From: JASFQI01 sp050115555
Lineage (GTDB): Bacteria > Desulfobacterota > DSM-4660 > Desulfatiglandales > HGW-15
Length of the DNA stretch: 30,120 nt
Assembly (NCBI GenBank): GCA_050115555.1
Contig: JASFQI010000013.1
Span: 1 to 30,120 of the forward strand
Reading direction: 5' to 3'
The position numbers were made by a program, and so were the translations under genes. This document shows positions 1 to 6,983 of the stretch, piece by piece (position 1 is the first letter of the stretch; each line of letters opens with the position of its first letter). The notes beneath the pieces were generated by a model. It was not told the DNA's origin. It saw only the letters and a program-made list of their open reading frames with translations, and ran no database searches.

Positions 1-12
1 GAATTCCATCAT
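1..12 (-). CDS. Start of an unidentified leftward gene, cut by the window edge
   Basis: Read on the minus strand, positions 12 to 1 give ATG ATG GAA TTC (Met-Met-Glu-Phe). Directly upstream is AAGGAGGTGCC (minus strand, 23 to 13), a full-strength Shine-Dalgarno sequence. Spacing is about 4 nt to the first ATG and 7 nt to the second, so the second ATG may be the real start. Only four codons are inside the window, so the product cannot be identified. The hairpin over the ribosome binding site and the 17-bp inverted repeat behind it would suit an insertion-sequence transposase, but would also suit a regulated chromosomal gene. Confidence 0.45.
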
Positions 13-91
13 GGCACCTCCTTGTAGGGTTATTGGGTTCCTACTGAGCATACCAGGTTTCTCGGATTCCTGGCTATGCTGAGGAGGTGCC
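13..91 (-). promoter_or_regulatory. 5' leader hairpin sequestering the ribosome binding site
   Basis: GGCACCTCCT (13-22) is perfectly complementary to AGGAGGTGCC (82-91). In the leftward transcript the distal arm would pair with exactly the AGGAGGTGCC that serves as Shine-Dalgarno for the gene starting at 12. An inner stem stacks beneath: AGCATA and CCAGG on one side, CCTGG, one bulged C, and TATGCT on the other. The structure would make translation start depend on hairpin opening. Insertion sequences such as IS10 are known to hide the transposase ribosome binding site this way in read-through transcripts. Thermosensor or leader-type control is the alternative. Confidence 0.5.
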
Positions 92-100
92 TTTTAAATG

Positions 101-109
101 ATTATCACA
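101..109 (-). promoter_or_regulatory. Candidate extended -10 promoter for the leftward edge gene
   Basis: On the minus strand 109 to 101 reads TGTGATAAT: a TGn extension followed by GATAAT (5 of 6 to TATAAT). No convincing -35 lies at 16-18 nt, which extended -10 promoters can tolerate. Predicted transcription would begin near 94, just before the arm of the leader hairpin at 91. It abuts one arm of the 17-bp inverted repeat. Confidence 0.3.
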
Positions 110-188
110 TCTTAATTATTAACTCACCGGCTCCAATCGAGAGTACGTGGCCAAGAAATAGACAACCGAACAGTTAATAATTAAGATG
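108..188. repeat. Perfect 17-bp inverted repeat with 47-bp centre
   Basis: CATCTTAATTATTAACT at 108-124 is the exact reverse complement of AGTTAATAATTAAGATG at 172-188. Pairing stops sharply at both ends. The arms are very AT-rich in a GC-rich region, and they start 64 bp apart, about six helical turns. The 47-bp centre has no open reading frame. Possible readings are a paired operator for divergent promoters, terminal repeats of a mobile-element remnant, or the outer end of an insertion sequence whose transposase starts at 12. Confidence 0.85.
159..187 (+). promoter_or_regulatory. Candidate sigma-70 promoter for the DUF1499 lipoprotein
   Basis: TAGACA (159-164, 5 of 6 to TTGACA), a 17-nt spacer, then TAAGAT (182-187, 4 of 6 to TATAAT). 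The -10 lies inside the right arm of the 17-bp inverted repeat, so a protein bound to that arm would block it. Predicted start of transcription is near 194. Confidence 0.3.
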
Positions 189-222
189 CGACCCCAAGTG
201 CTTCACGACCCCAAGTGCTTCA
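189..222. repeat. 17-bp tandem duplication
   Basis: CGACCCCAAGTGCTTCA occurs twice head to tail, at 189-205 and 206-222, with no mismatch. It begins on the base after the 17-bp inverted repeat and ends shortly before the Shine-Dalgarno of the DUF1499 gene, so it would lie in that gene's leader. An exact two-copy duplication suggests a recent slip or a trace of integration. Confidence 0.85.
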
Positions 223-238
223 CTGAAGGAGGGATGCC

Positions 239-682
239 ATGGTGTACAGAGTGACGGGAATTCTCGTCCTATGCATTTTCGTGTCCGGTTGCTCGGGCGA
301 CCCCTCCAGGCCCCTGGGGGCCTCCGGGGGGCGGCTGCATCCGTGTCCAGGGAAACCGAACTGCGTGTCCACCCAGGACCCGGATGCGAAGCGCGTCATG
401 GCGCCGCTTTCGTTCATGGGCACGAAACAGGAGACGCGAGACCGTATTCTGGACATTTTTCAGGGCATGAAGCGATCGGAGATTGTGGAGGCATCGGACA
501 AATACATTCACGCCTGCTTTCGATCCCGCGTTTTCGGTTTTGTGGACGACGTGGAGTTCCTGTTGGATGAGGACGCCCGCCTTGTCCATTTCCGCTCGGC
601 GTCACGGGTGGGCACGTATGACTTCGGCGTGAACCGCCGGCGCATGCAGGAGATCTCCGAACGATACAAGGGGGCGGAGTAA
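239..682 (+). CDS. DUF1499 family lipoprotein
   Basis: This is a 147-aa protein. An N-terminal hydrophobic stretch ends in V-S-G-C, a lipobox with the lipidated cysteine at residue 18, so a small membrane-anchored lipoprotein is expected. The rest matches the DUF1499 pattern: Pro-Cys-Pro and Pro-Asn-Cys-Val-Ser near residues 36-45, an F-x-S-R-V-F-G-F-V-D-D-V-E-F core, and an R-S-A-S-R-V-G-x-x-D-F-G-V-N-R-R-R-M tail. The biochemical role of DUF1499 is unknown. The start is supported by AAGGAGGG at 226-233. The gene meets the terpene-cyclase-like gene tail to tail with 19 bp between them. Family assignment is confident. Confidence 0.88.
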   Translation: MVYRVTGILVLCIFVSGCSGDPSRPLGASGGRLHPCPGKPNCVSTQDPDAKRVMAPLSFMGTKQETRDRILDIFQGMKRSEIVEASDKYIHACFRSRVFGFVDDVEFLLDEDARLVHFRSASRVGTYDFGVNRRRMQEISERYKGAE

Positions 683-701
683 AGGCTCAGGGTGCTGTCC
701 G

Positions 702-1511
702 CTACGCTTTTCCCTTGTTCTTCAGGGCGTGGATTACCAGAAACGTGTGCCATTCGGGCTGGGACCGGCTCCAGGTGCCGTCTTTCCGCTGCGTGCGGAA
801 CACCCAGTCAAAAGCCCTCGCCAACTGTCGGTCGGCTTCCGCGGAATCCAGATGGGCCAGGGCATTGACCGTCTGATGAAAAGGGACCTTGCCGGACCAC
901 GCCCCGGAAGCATCCTGAATCCCTTGCAGGTTCTTCACGGTCCGTGTCACGGCCCCGCTCCCCGCGTAACGGGGATGAACTACAAATGCCCTCAGGATGT
1001 TGCTGTACGACGACCAACCGCACCACCGGCCCTGAGCCCGGGATCCCTTTTGCTGGAGTTCTTCGTACAACTGTATGATGCGCGAATCCTCGGCGCGTCC
1101 GAACACACTGAAAAGGAAAAGGGTTGCACTCGTGACCAGGAGGCCGAAGGATCCCCGGGTGAAGGGAAGGCCGAGCAGGGCCTCTGTCGGAAGCGGTTCC
1201 ACAGGGCGGATCTCTCGACGTGAAACTCCCGGTGGGATTCGGGATACGAGCCACTCGAGTCCGCTTCGAACCGGTTCGATCGCATCCCGCACGGTCAGAT
1301 GAAGGCCGAACAGGTTCTGAATGGTTCGAAGAAAGGATCCTCCCCAGGAGCCGTCTGAGGACTGCCCGGACAATAGGAAACGTACGGTCTCCGCCTCATC
1401 GCGTCGATACTCCGACCCTGTTCCCTGGTTCAGCCACTTCTTCCGCGCATACAGCCCGACCGGTGTCCTGTTGTGCCGGAATACGTCAAAGGGGTCGTAT
1501 CGCCATTTCAT
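702..1511 (-). CDS. Small terpene-cyclase/prenyltransferase-like toroid protein
   Basis: This is a 269-aa protein with three QW-like repeats of the squalene-cyclase and prenyltransferase alpha/alpha-toroid fold: G-Q-S-S-D-G-S-W-G-G near residue 48, G-I-Q-D-A-S-G-A-W-S-G near 193, and T-Q-R-K-D-G-T-W-S near 241. It is less than half the length of squalene-hopene cyclase (about 650 aa), and I find no D-x-D-D protonation motif, so class II cyclase activity looks unlikely. A lipid-binding or scaffold role, or an unusual substrate, is more plausible. It starts 36 bp after the radical SAM gene with AAGGAG upstream, so the two are probably co-transcribed. Fold is fairly sure; function is unknown. 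Confidence 0.7.
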   Translation of the reverse strand: MKWRYDPFDVFRHNRTPVGLYARKKWLNQGTGSEYRRDEAETVRFLLSGQSSDGSWGGSFLRTIQNLFGLHLTVRDAIEPVRSGLEWLVSRIPPGVSRREIRPVEPLPTEALLGLPFTRGSFGLLVTSATLFLFSVFGRAEDSRIIQLYEELQQKGSRAQGRWCGWSSYSNILRAFVVHPRYAGSGAVTRTVKNLQGIQDASGAWSGKVPFHQTVNALAHLDSAEADRQLARAFDWVFRTQRKDGTWSRSQPEWHTFLVIHALKNKGKA

Positions 1512-1547
1512 GGGAAGCTCACTCCTTCGGCCCCCTGCTCGTCCACC

Positions 1548-3164
1548 TCACCGAAGGGATGCGGCGCGGTGCTCCACGCGCAGGAGCCTCGGCTGCTGGA
1601 ACATACCGACGGTCTCCGTCATCCACGTCCAGAGGGACAGGGGGACCGTGCCCCAGCACTCCAGTCGCTCTTTCAGGGACCGGGACCCGAACTCCCGCTC
1701 AATCGCCTCGAGGAACTGTCTTGCCTCGTTTCTGCGACTCGGGTTGGGTCCGAACCGAATGGCGGGATAGATTCCGGGCAGGGCCTTTCGCACATACCGC
1801 CTCATGCGTTCGGCCCGGCGCTGAAGCAGGGGGCGGGTGGAGTGCTTCAGGGTCTGGTAGCCTTCAAACCATGCCTTCAGGACGCGGATCAGGGACGGGC
1901 CGAGCGTTTCAAAGGCGGTGCGGTAGAGCTCCCTCTGCAGGTCTTCCAGCTCCTGGGGCGTGAAGTGGGCATGCTTGAAGTGCATGGAAAACCCGTCGAA
2001 GCTCCGGTAATCGGGCCGGTCCCGGTACGCGTCGAGGTACAGCCCTTCCTCGAGGACCCGCCGATAGAGGGGGGTGCCGGGAAATGCGAAGTAGATGAGG
2101 ATCTGCCAAAGGGCAGGTCCCAGCTCCGTGAGCTGCTTGAACTCCTCCATCACCTTGGCGCGGTCCTGGTAGGGAAAGCCGATGATCATGGAGGACAGGA
2201 TGGCCACGCCCCGGGAACGGAGCTCACGGTAGAGCGTATCCAGGCTTTTCCCCTGCAACTTCTTGTAGCCCGATTCCTTGCCTTCAAAGGCGGTCCAGAT
2301 GATGTCGAATCCCATCTCCGCGATCTCGTCGGCCGTGAAGCGCGAGAGACCCCGAACGCTTCCGAAAGCCATGATGGAAGAGGAAACGCCTCCGGCGCGC
2401 ACGCAGCCCAGAAACTCCCTCGCCCGTTTCTCGTGGATGAAAAAGTCCTCATCGATGAAAATGAAGCCGCTCAGCGTGTGGCCGCTCTCCCGCGCCCTGC
2501 GCTCCATCTTTCGCATGGTGTCGTAGAGCTCCCGGCCGGATTGAATGAAGGGGATGTACTGGCGTTTGAAAAAGTGGGATGTGCAGCAAAAGTCGCAGCC
2601 GTTCGGGCAGCCGAGCCCGCCGGTAATGTGCGCCACCTTCGTTTTGAGGGGAACCGAGTAGACCTTGGGGGACTCGATGGGGATGTAAGGATGGAGAATG
2701 GGCCGGTTCTCAGGTTCTCCAAGGAGCCTCCGCATAAACCCGATGCCCTCTTCCCGGCAGATCACATCACCGTAAGGACGAAGCACCTCATCGGAAAGCA
2801 CGGTTCCGTAGCCCCCGAGGACCACTGTGGATTCGGGGGAATGCGTGCGAATGATCCTGGCCATGCGGCGCACCTTGTGAAAGGTGGCCACCACGAAATT
2901 GATGCCGATCACGTCGTAGCGCCGCTTCTGAATCCCACGGCGAAACTCCCGCTCCGAAGGGTAGTGGAGGACCACGGAAGGGGCCTCGATGTTTGCGGCG
3001 ATGTAGTCCAATCCCCAGCAGCGAATCACCTGCCGGTAGCTGAAGATCCCCTGGCTGCGGGTCACCTGGGCGTGAAACAGCTCGGCCTCGACGGAGTCCC
3101 CTTCGCCCTTTCCGCCGAACGGACGGCAGACCGTGGTCAAAAGCACCTGGCTCACGTGAAACAT
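1548..3164 (-). CDS. B12-binding-domain-type radical SAM protein
   Basis: This is a 538-aa protein. Residues 1-150 resemble a cobalamin-binding Rossmann domain (Y-D-V-I-G-I-N-F, then V-V-L-G-G-Y-G), but I see no D-x-H-x-x-G cobalt ligand, so any cobalamin would bind without that histidine. Around residue 185, G-C-P-N-G-C-D-F-C provides the C-x3-C-x2-C cluster for the SAM-cleaving 4Fe-4S centre. I-F-I-D-E-D-F-F and later strands complete the TIM-barrel. About 140 C-terminal residues are rich in Arg and Leu and are not recognised. Such enzymes often methylate or rearrange unactivated carbons, including in lipids. Its partners are the DUF2177 gene upstream and the toroid gene downstream. The substrate is unknown. 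Confidence 0.85.
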   Translation of the reverse strand: MFHVSQVLLTTVCRPFGGKGEGDSVEAELFHAQVTRSQGIFSYRQVIRCWGLDYIAANIEAPSVVLHYPSEREFRRGIQKRRYDVIGINFVVATFHKVRRMARIIRTHSPESTVVLGGYGTVLSDEVLRPYGDVICREEGIGFMRRLLGEPENRPILHPYIPIESPKVYSVPLKTKVAHITGGLGCPNGCDFCCTSHFFKRQYIPFIQSGRELYDTMRKMERRARESGHTLSGFIFIDEDFFIHEKRAREFLGCVRAGGVSSSIMAFGSVRGLSRFTADEIAEMGFDIIWTAFEGKESGYKKLQGKSLDTLYRELRSRGVAILSSMIIGFPYQDRAKVMEEFKQLTELGPALWQILIYFAFPGTPLYRRVLEEGLYLDAYRDRPDYRSFDGFSMHFKHAHFTPQELEDLQRELYRTAFETLGPSLIRVLKAWFEGYQTLKHSTRPLLQRRAERMRRYVRKALPGIYPAIRFGPNPSRRNEARQFLEAIEREFGSRSLKERLECWGTVPLSLWTWMTETVGMFQQPRLLRVEHRAASLR

Positions 3165-3225
3165 CCTCGCACGATCCCTGATAAACCGTGAAATGCAAAG
3201 GGGCTGCCCGGCGCGTCGGGAGCCC

Positions 3226-3633
3226 TCATGAAAGCCACCTGGTGATCCCGTAGCCGGCGGTCGAAACGATGGTGCTCAGCACGATCCCCCAGAGGATGTC
3301 CACCACCGCGATGGAGGCGGGCCAATCCTTGACAAGGGCCAGGTTGGTGAGATCGAAGGTGGCGTACGTCACCAGGCCGAACAGCGCGCCCATCCACACG
3401 GCTTGCACGGCAGCGCCGCCCTTGACGGCCGGGTGGATTACAAAGACCATCAACCCGATGACAAAGATCACGTAGAACAGGAAGGCGGCCGCCCAATTGA
3501 CCTCGGGGCTGAAAAGGTGGCCCAATTGCCGCTGATAAAGTTTCTTGGCAACGATCCCCAGCCAGAGAAAATCCACGGCCAGGAACACCAGGAATGTCAG
3601 GCCATAGGCCTTGGCCAGCTGGCTCCACGTCAT
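3226..3633 (-). CDS. DUF2177 family membrane protein
   Basis: This 135-aa integral membrane protein has about four hydrophobic helices. It carries the DUF2177 hallmarks F-L-x-V-D-F-L-W-L-G near residue 20 and G-x-x-T-Y-A-T-F-D-L-T-N-L-A near residue 90. The family has no assigned reaction, but it recurs beside CFA-type methyltransferase, DUF1365 and DUF1295 genes, as it does within this locus. A strong AGGAGGAGG-rich Shine-Dalgarno precedes the ATG. It lies 85 bp after the secreted-protein gene and 61 bp before the radical SAM gene on the same strand, so one transcript is likely. Confidence 0.88.
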   Translation of the reverse strand: MTWSQLAKAYGLTFLVFLAVDFLWLGIVAKKLYQRQLGHLFSPEVNWAAAFLFYVIFVIGLMVFVIHPAVKGGAAVQAVWMGALFGLVTYATFDLTNLALVKDWPASIAVVDILWGIVLSTIVSTAGYGITRWLS

Positions 3634-3718
3634 GCTTCCTCCTCCTCTCCTCGGGGTTCAGGCGCATCGAGAGGGCCGCGCCGGGATCCGGCGTGAGAAC
3701 CCGACACACGAAGACCGG

Positions 3719-4429
3719 TCAATATGCGTACTCGATGCGAACCGGCTTGCACTCGCCCGAAGCATCCGCGATGTTGGATATGCCTTCGTAGCGCAAGAGG
3801 TGTCCGGTCCCTCGTTCATAGATCACGTCGATGTGGGGTGCGAACAGCCGAAGAACCCAGTTGTCGACCTCCAGCCGGATCCATATATGGCCCCCCTCGA
3901 TCCGCCGCTTGTGAATGCGAAAACGGACTTGATCCATTCGGGACGGCAGGGCCAGCTTGACGTGATAGACCTCGCCCTTTTCAATGGCGCCGAGATGGGT
4001 GACGATGAAGTGATGAAACCCCTGGCCGATGATCTGCGTGTCCTCCCTGGGAAGACACACCGTTTCCGTCTCCGCATCGGGTTCCGTTTTTCGAAACATG
4101 CAGATGCGGTCCGGCTCGAGCAGGACCCCGTCCAGGTACTGCTTGCGAAGGTCCTCAAAGGTGTAGTCACAAAACTGGGGCAAAGGGGCGTACTCGGATA
4201 CCAGGGAACCGATGACACGTTCGTCCGGATCGAAATAGGTGGTGCGGCTGCTGACCACGCCGTCCTCGTCATAGGTGATCATGTGGCGTTCGATATACTC
4301 GAGCCCTCCCTGTTCGTTGTAAGCCTTTCCCGTGAAAATCTGGGTTCCTGCATGCGATATCGAAGGGCCTTGAAGAAGGAGGAGGACTGCAATTCCTATC
4401 CACCACCGTTGGATCGTTTTGTGGCCCAT
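3719..4429 (-). CDS. Secreted protein of unknown family
   Basis: The chosen start, ATG at 4429, gives a 236-aa protein with a clean signal peptide: Lys and Arg near the N terminus, a Leu-rich core, and likely cleavage after S-H-A at residue 27. The frame stays open upstream to 4579, but those extra residues are Arg- and Gly-rich and would bury the signal. GAGG lies upstream of 4429. The mature part is beta-rich with alternating charges and ends in I-E-Y-A-Y. That pattern recalls periplasmic LolA or DUF3108-like folds, but I cannot assign a family. It heads a leftward block with the DUF2177, radical SAM and toroid genes. Confidence 0.75.
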   Translation of the reverse strand: MGHKTIQRWWIGIAVLLLLQGPSISHAGTQIFTGKAYNEQGGLEYIERHMITYDEDGVVSSRTTYFDPDERVIGSLVSEYAPLPQFCDYTFEDLRKQYLDGVLLEPDRICMFRKTEPDAETETVCLPREDTQIIGQGFHHFIVTHLGAIEKGEVYHVKLALPSRMDQVRFRIHKRRIEGGHIWIRLEVDNWVLRLFAPHIDVIYERGTGHLLRYEGISNIADASGECKPVRIEYAY

Positions 4430-4642
4430 CCATGCCTCACATGGTCCGCGGGAAGATCCCCTGGAAAAAGGACCTCTTCGATTCCCCTCGCGAACTGCCT
4501 TCCTCCCGTACGGCAAGCCGAGCGGGATACAGCCTGAAGCGGAAATCTCGAGAATTCGAAAAGCCTTACGCATCCACATTATGATATCATCCCACAGAGG
4601 GAAAAAGCATTCAATTGAGAAACGATATTGATTCTTTGTAAA

Positions 4643-4670
4643 AGAATATTATTTTATAGAAACATGTCAA
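4643..4670 (-). promoter_or_regulatory. Candidate sigma-70 promoter for the leftward lipid block
   Basis: On the minus strand TTGACA (4670-4665, perfect) is followed by a 16-nt spacer and TATTCT (4648-4643, 4 of 6). It sits in an AT-rich island (about 4600-4670) within GC-rich flanks. It would start transcription near 4636, giving a leader of about 200 nt before the secreted-protein gene. The island separates divergent genes, so the MFS gene promoter may also lie here, but I found no good match on the plus strand. Confidence 0.35.
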
Positions 4671-4745
4671 GCTTTCCGCGGAAACCATGGACGCGAGCCG
4701 GCCGAAGGACCGCGCCATCAGGAGACAAAACTTGAACGAGGTCCC

Positions 4746-6143
4746 ATGACCAACCGTTTGAAACGGGACGTTCCCACGGCCCAGCGGCTGGCCTATGCAG
4801 CGCCGGCATTTGCCCTGGCCGTGGTGGGCATTCCCATCTACGTGTACATTCCCAAATTTTACACCGACGTGGTGGGCGTTCACATCGGAATCCTGGGAGC
4901 CCTCGTTCTAGGGTTGCGCCTCTTCGATGCGGTGACCGACCCCCTGATCGGGTTCCTCTCGGACAGGACCCGCACCCGCTTCGGCCGAAGGCGTCCCTAC
5001 ATCGCGGCAGGGGCCGTGGTGCTCGCCCTGTCCATCGTGTTCCTGTTCAACCCGCCGGACGGGTCGCCCACCTTTGAGACGGCCTGGTTCGGAATCTGGG
5101 TCTTCTGCGTGTTTCTCTTCTGGACCCTCGTGGAGGTGCCCTACGAATCCCTGGGGCCGGAGATCACCTTCAGCTACCACGAGCGCACCGCCTTGTTCGG
5201 ATGGAGAGACGGAGCGCTCATCGCGGGGACCCTGGTTGCAGCGAGCTCCCCGGCCCTGATTTCCGGGGTGTTCCGCCTCACCTCCTCGCCCGCGGACGAG
5301 CGCCTCAAGTTCTTCATGATTTCCGCGCTCTACGCCCCCATGGTCGTGGCCTTCTGCGGTTGGTGCGTGGTCGCCATTCGGGAGCGGGCCCGAGAGGCCG
5401 TGCCCATCCGGGCCGGGACCGGGTTCCGGCAGGTCCTTCGAAACCGGCCGTTTGTCATTCTTCTCGTCTCATACACAATCGCGGCGTTCGGCAGCAATCT
5501 GCCTGCCACCATCATCCTCTACTACGTGGAGTATGTGCTTCAATCCAACCTCGCAGACCTCTTCCTGGCCCTCTATTTCGTCACCGGCATTGCGTTTCTT
5601 CCCGGCTGGGTGTTTCTTGCCCGAAAGACCGAGAAGAAGACCGCCTGGATCCTTTCCATGGCCGTCAACACCGGGGCCTTTGCCGGCGTGTTCTTCCTCG
5701 GGCCCGGCGATGCCTGGATCTACGGCATTCTGGTGTTTCTCTCCGGCATCGGGTTCGGGGCCACCATCGCGATCCCCTCGGCCATGCAGGCGGATGTGAT
5801 CGATTACGACGAGCTCATTACCGGGGAGCGGCGCGAGGGGCAGTACATCGGCCTCTGGTCCATCACCAAAAAGCTCGCGGCCGCCCTGGGGGTCGGCATC
5901 GCACTCTCCCTGATGGGGATGGCGGGCTACAAGCCCAATGTGGCCCAGACCCAAGGCGTGGTCTGGATGCTTCGCGTGCTCTACGCGGCCGTTCCGTCCC
6001 TCTGCAACATCGCGGCCATCGCTGTAGCCATGGCCTACCCCATTGACAGCCGGACGCACGAGGCCATTCGAGGGGCGATTGCCGACAGAAAGAAAGGGCT
6101 CGCCGTCAAAGATCCTCTCCATCCCGGCCGGCCCCTTCCCTGA
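4746..6143 (+). CDS. MFS transporter, GPH (glycoside-pentoside-hexuronide:cation symporter) type
   Basis: This 465-aa protein has about twelve membrane helices. It carries the GPH/MFS_2 loop signature D-A-V-T-D-P-L-I-G-F-L-S-D-R-T-R-T-R-F-G-R-R-R-P near residues 59-82 and a second-half D-V-I-D-Y-D-E-L-x-T-G-E-R-R-E-G region. Classic members move sugars with Na+ or H+. GPH-type carriers also occur next to CFA-like methyltransferase and FAD amine-oxidase genes, where the cargo is unproven, so a lipid or lipid precursor is possible here. GAGG lies five bases before the ATG. It is followed after 45 bp by the DUF1295 gene on the same strand. Confidence 0.85.
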   Translation: MTNRLKRDVPTAQRLAYAAPAFALAVVGIPIYVYIPKFYTDVVGVHIGILGALVLGLRLFDAVTDPLIGFLSDRTRTRFGRRRPYIAAGAVVLALSIVFLFNPPDGSPTFETAWFGIWVFCVFLFWTLVEVPYESLGPEITFSYHERTALFGWRDGALIAGTLVAASSPALISGVFRLTSSPADERLKFFMISALYAPMVVAFCGWCVVAIRERAREAVPIRAGTGFRQVLRNRPFVILLVSYTIAAFGSNLPATIILYYVEYVLQSNLADLFLALYFVTGIAFLPGWVFLARKTEKKTAWILSMAVNTGAFAGVFFLGPGDAWIYGILVFLSGIGFGATIAIPSAMQADVIDYDELITGERREGQYIGLWSITKKLAAALGVGIALSLMGMAGYKPNVAQTQGVVWMLRVLYAAVPSLCNIAAIAVAMAYPIDSRTHEAIRGAIADRKKGLAVKDPLHPGRPLP

Positions 6144-6188
6144 CACGAGGGAAGGGACAGGAAGGCAAGAAACACGGAGGACGAAACC

Positions 6189-6983
6189 ATGGACAGCACG
6201 TTGACTCTCCTGGGTGTGAATCTGGTGGTCGTCCTGGGCTTCATGACCGGGGCCTGGCTGCTCAGCCTGATCCTTCGGGATGCGAGCATCGCGGATGTGT
6301 TCTGGGGCCTGGGCTTTGTGCTCGTCGTCTGGGTCACCTTTTTTCTGGCGGATGGGTACCTGCTCCGAAAGGTCCTTCTCACGGTGCTTGTCTCCCTCTG
6401 GGGGCTGAGGCTGGCCGTCCACATTGGGTGGCGAAAACGGGGCAAGGAGGAAGACCGGCGCTATCAGGCCTGGCGGACACGGCACGGAAAGGCGTTCTGG
6501 TGGGTGAGCCTTTTCACGGTCTTCGGGGTGCAGGGGCTCCTCCTGTGGGTGATCTCCCTCGGGGTCCAGGCCGGGCAGGTCGCCCCGGAGCCTGCACGGC
6601 TCGGAGGGCTGGACGCGGCGGGCACGCTGGTCTGGCTCGTGGGGTTCGTCTTCGAGGTCGTGGGCGACCTTCAGCTGGCCCGGTTCAAGGCCGACCCGGA
6701 AAACCGGGGCCACGTCATGGACCGGGGGCTCTGGGCCTACACCCGGCACCCCAACTACTTCGGGGAGTCGCTCATGTGGTGGGGCATCTTCCTGATCGTC
6801 CTGTCCACGCCCCACAGCCTGTGGACCGTGATCAGCCCGATCACGATCACGTTCCTGCTGCTCAGGGTGTCCGGCGTGACGCTCCTGGAAAAATCGATCG
6901 AGGAGACGCGGCCCGCCTACCGGGCGTACAAGGAAAACACGAGCGCCTTTCTCCCCTGGTTTCCGAAGAAAAAATCGTCATGA
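6189..6983 (+). CDS. DUF1295 membrane protein, steroid 5-alpha-reductase-like
   Basis: This is a 264-aa protein with six or seven membrane helices. Its C-terminal Y-T-R-H-P-N-Y-F-G-E-S-L-M-W-W-G (about residues 186-201) is typical of the DUF1295 and isoprenylcysteine-methyltransferase/5-alpha-reductase superfamily, whose members act on lipids in the membrane. Reductase activity is inferred, not shown. A GGAGG site precedes the ATG. The stop TGA at 6981-6983 overlaps the stop of the convergent CFA-type gene in the palindrome TCATGA, so the two transcripts must run into each other. Confidence 0.88.
   Translation: MDSTLTLLGVNLVVVLGFMTGAWLLSLILRDASIADVFWGLGFVLVVWVTFFLADGYLLRKVLLTVLVSLWGLRLAVHIGWRKRGKEEDRRYQAWRTRHGKAFWWVSLFTVFGVQGLLLWVISLGVQAGQVAPEPARLGGLDAAGTLVWLVGFVFEVVGDLQLARFKADPENRGHVMDRGLWAYTRHPNYFGESLMWWGIFLIVLSTPHSLWTVISPITITFLLLRVSGVTLLEKSIEETRPAYRAYKENTSAFLPWFPKKKSS

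Noticed and set aside
1473..3191. 572-residue rightward open frame
   Set aside because: It lies wholly antisense to the radical SAM gene, which has a clear C-x3-C-x2-C motif and a normal start. Long antisense frames are expected at this GC content.
4430..4579. Upstream extension of the secreted-protein frame
   Set aside because: It would place about 50 Arg- and Gly-rich residues before an otherwise perfect signal peptide.
5469..6815. 448-residue leftward open frame across the MFS and DUF1295 genes
   Set aside because: Composition is dominated by Pro, Gly, Glu and His with no recognisable fold; it is a shadow of two well-supported genes.
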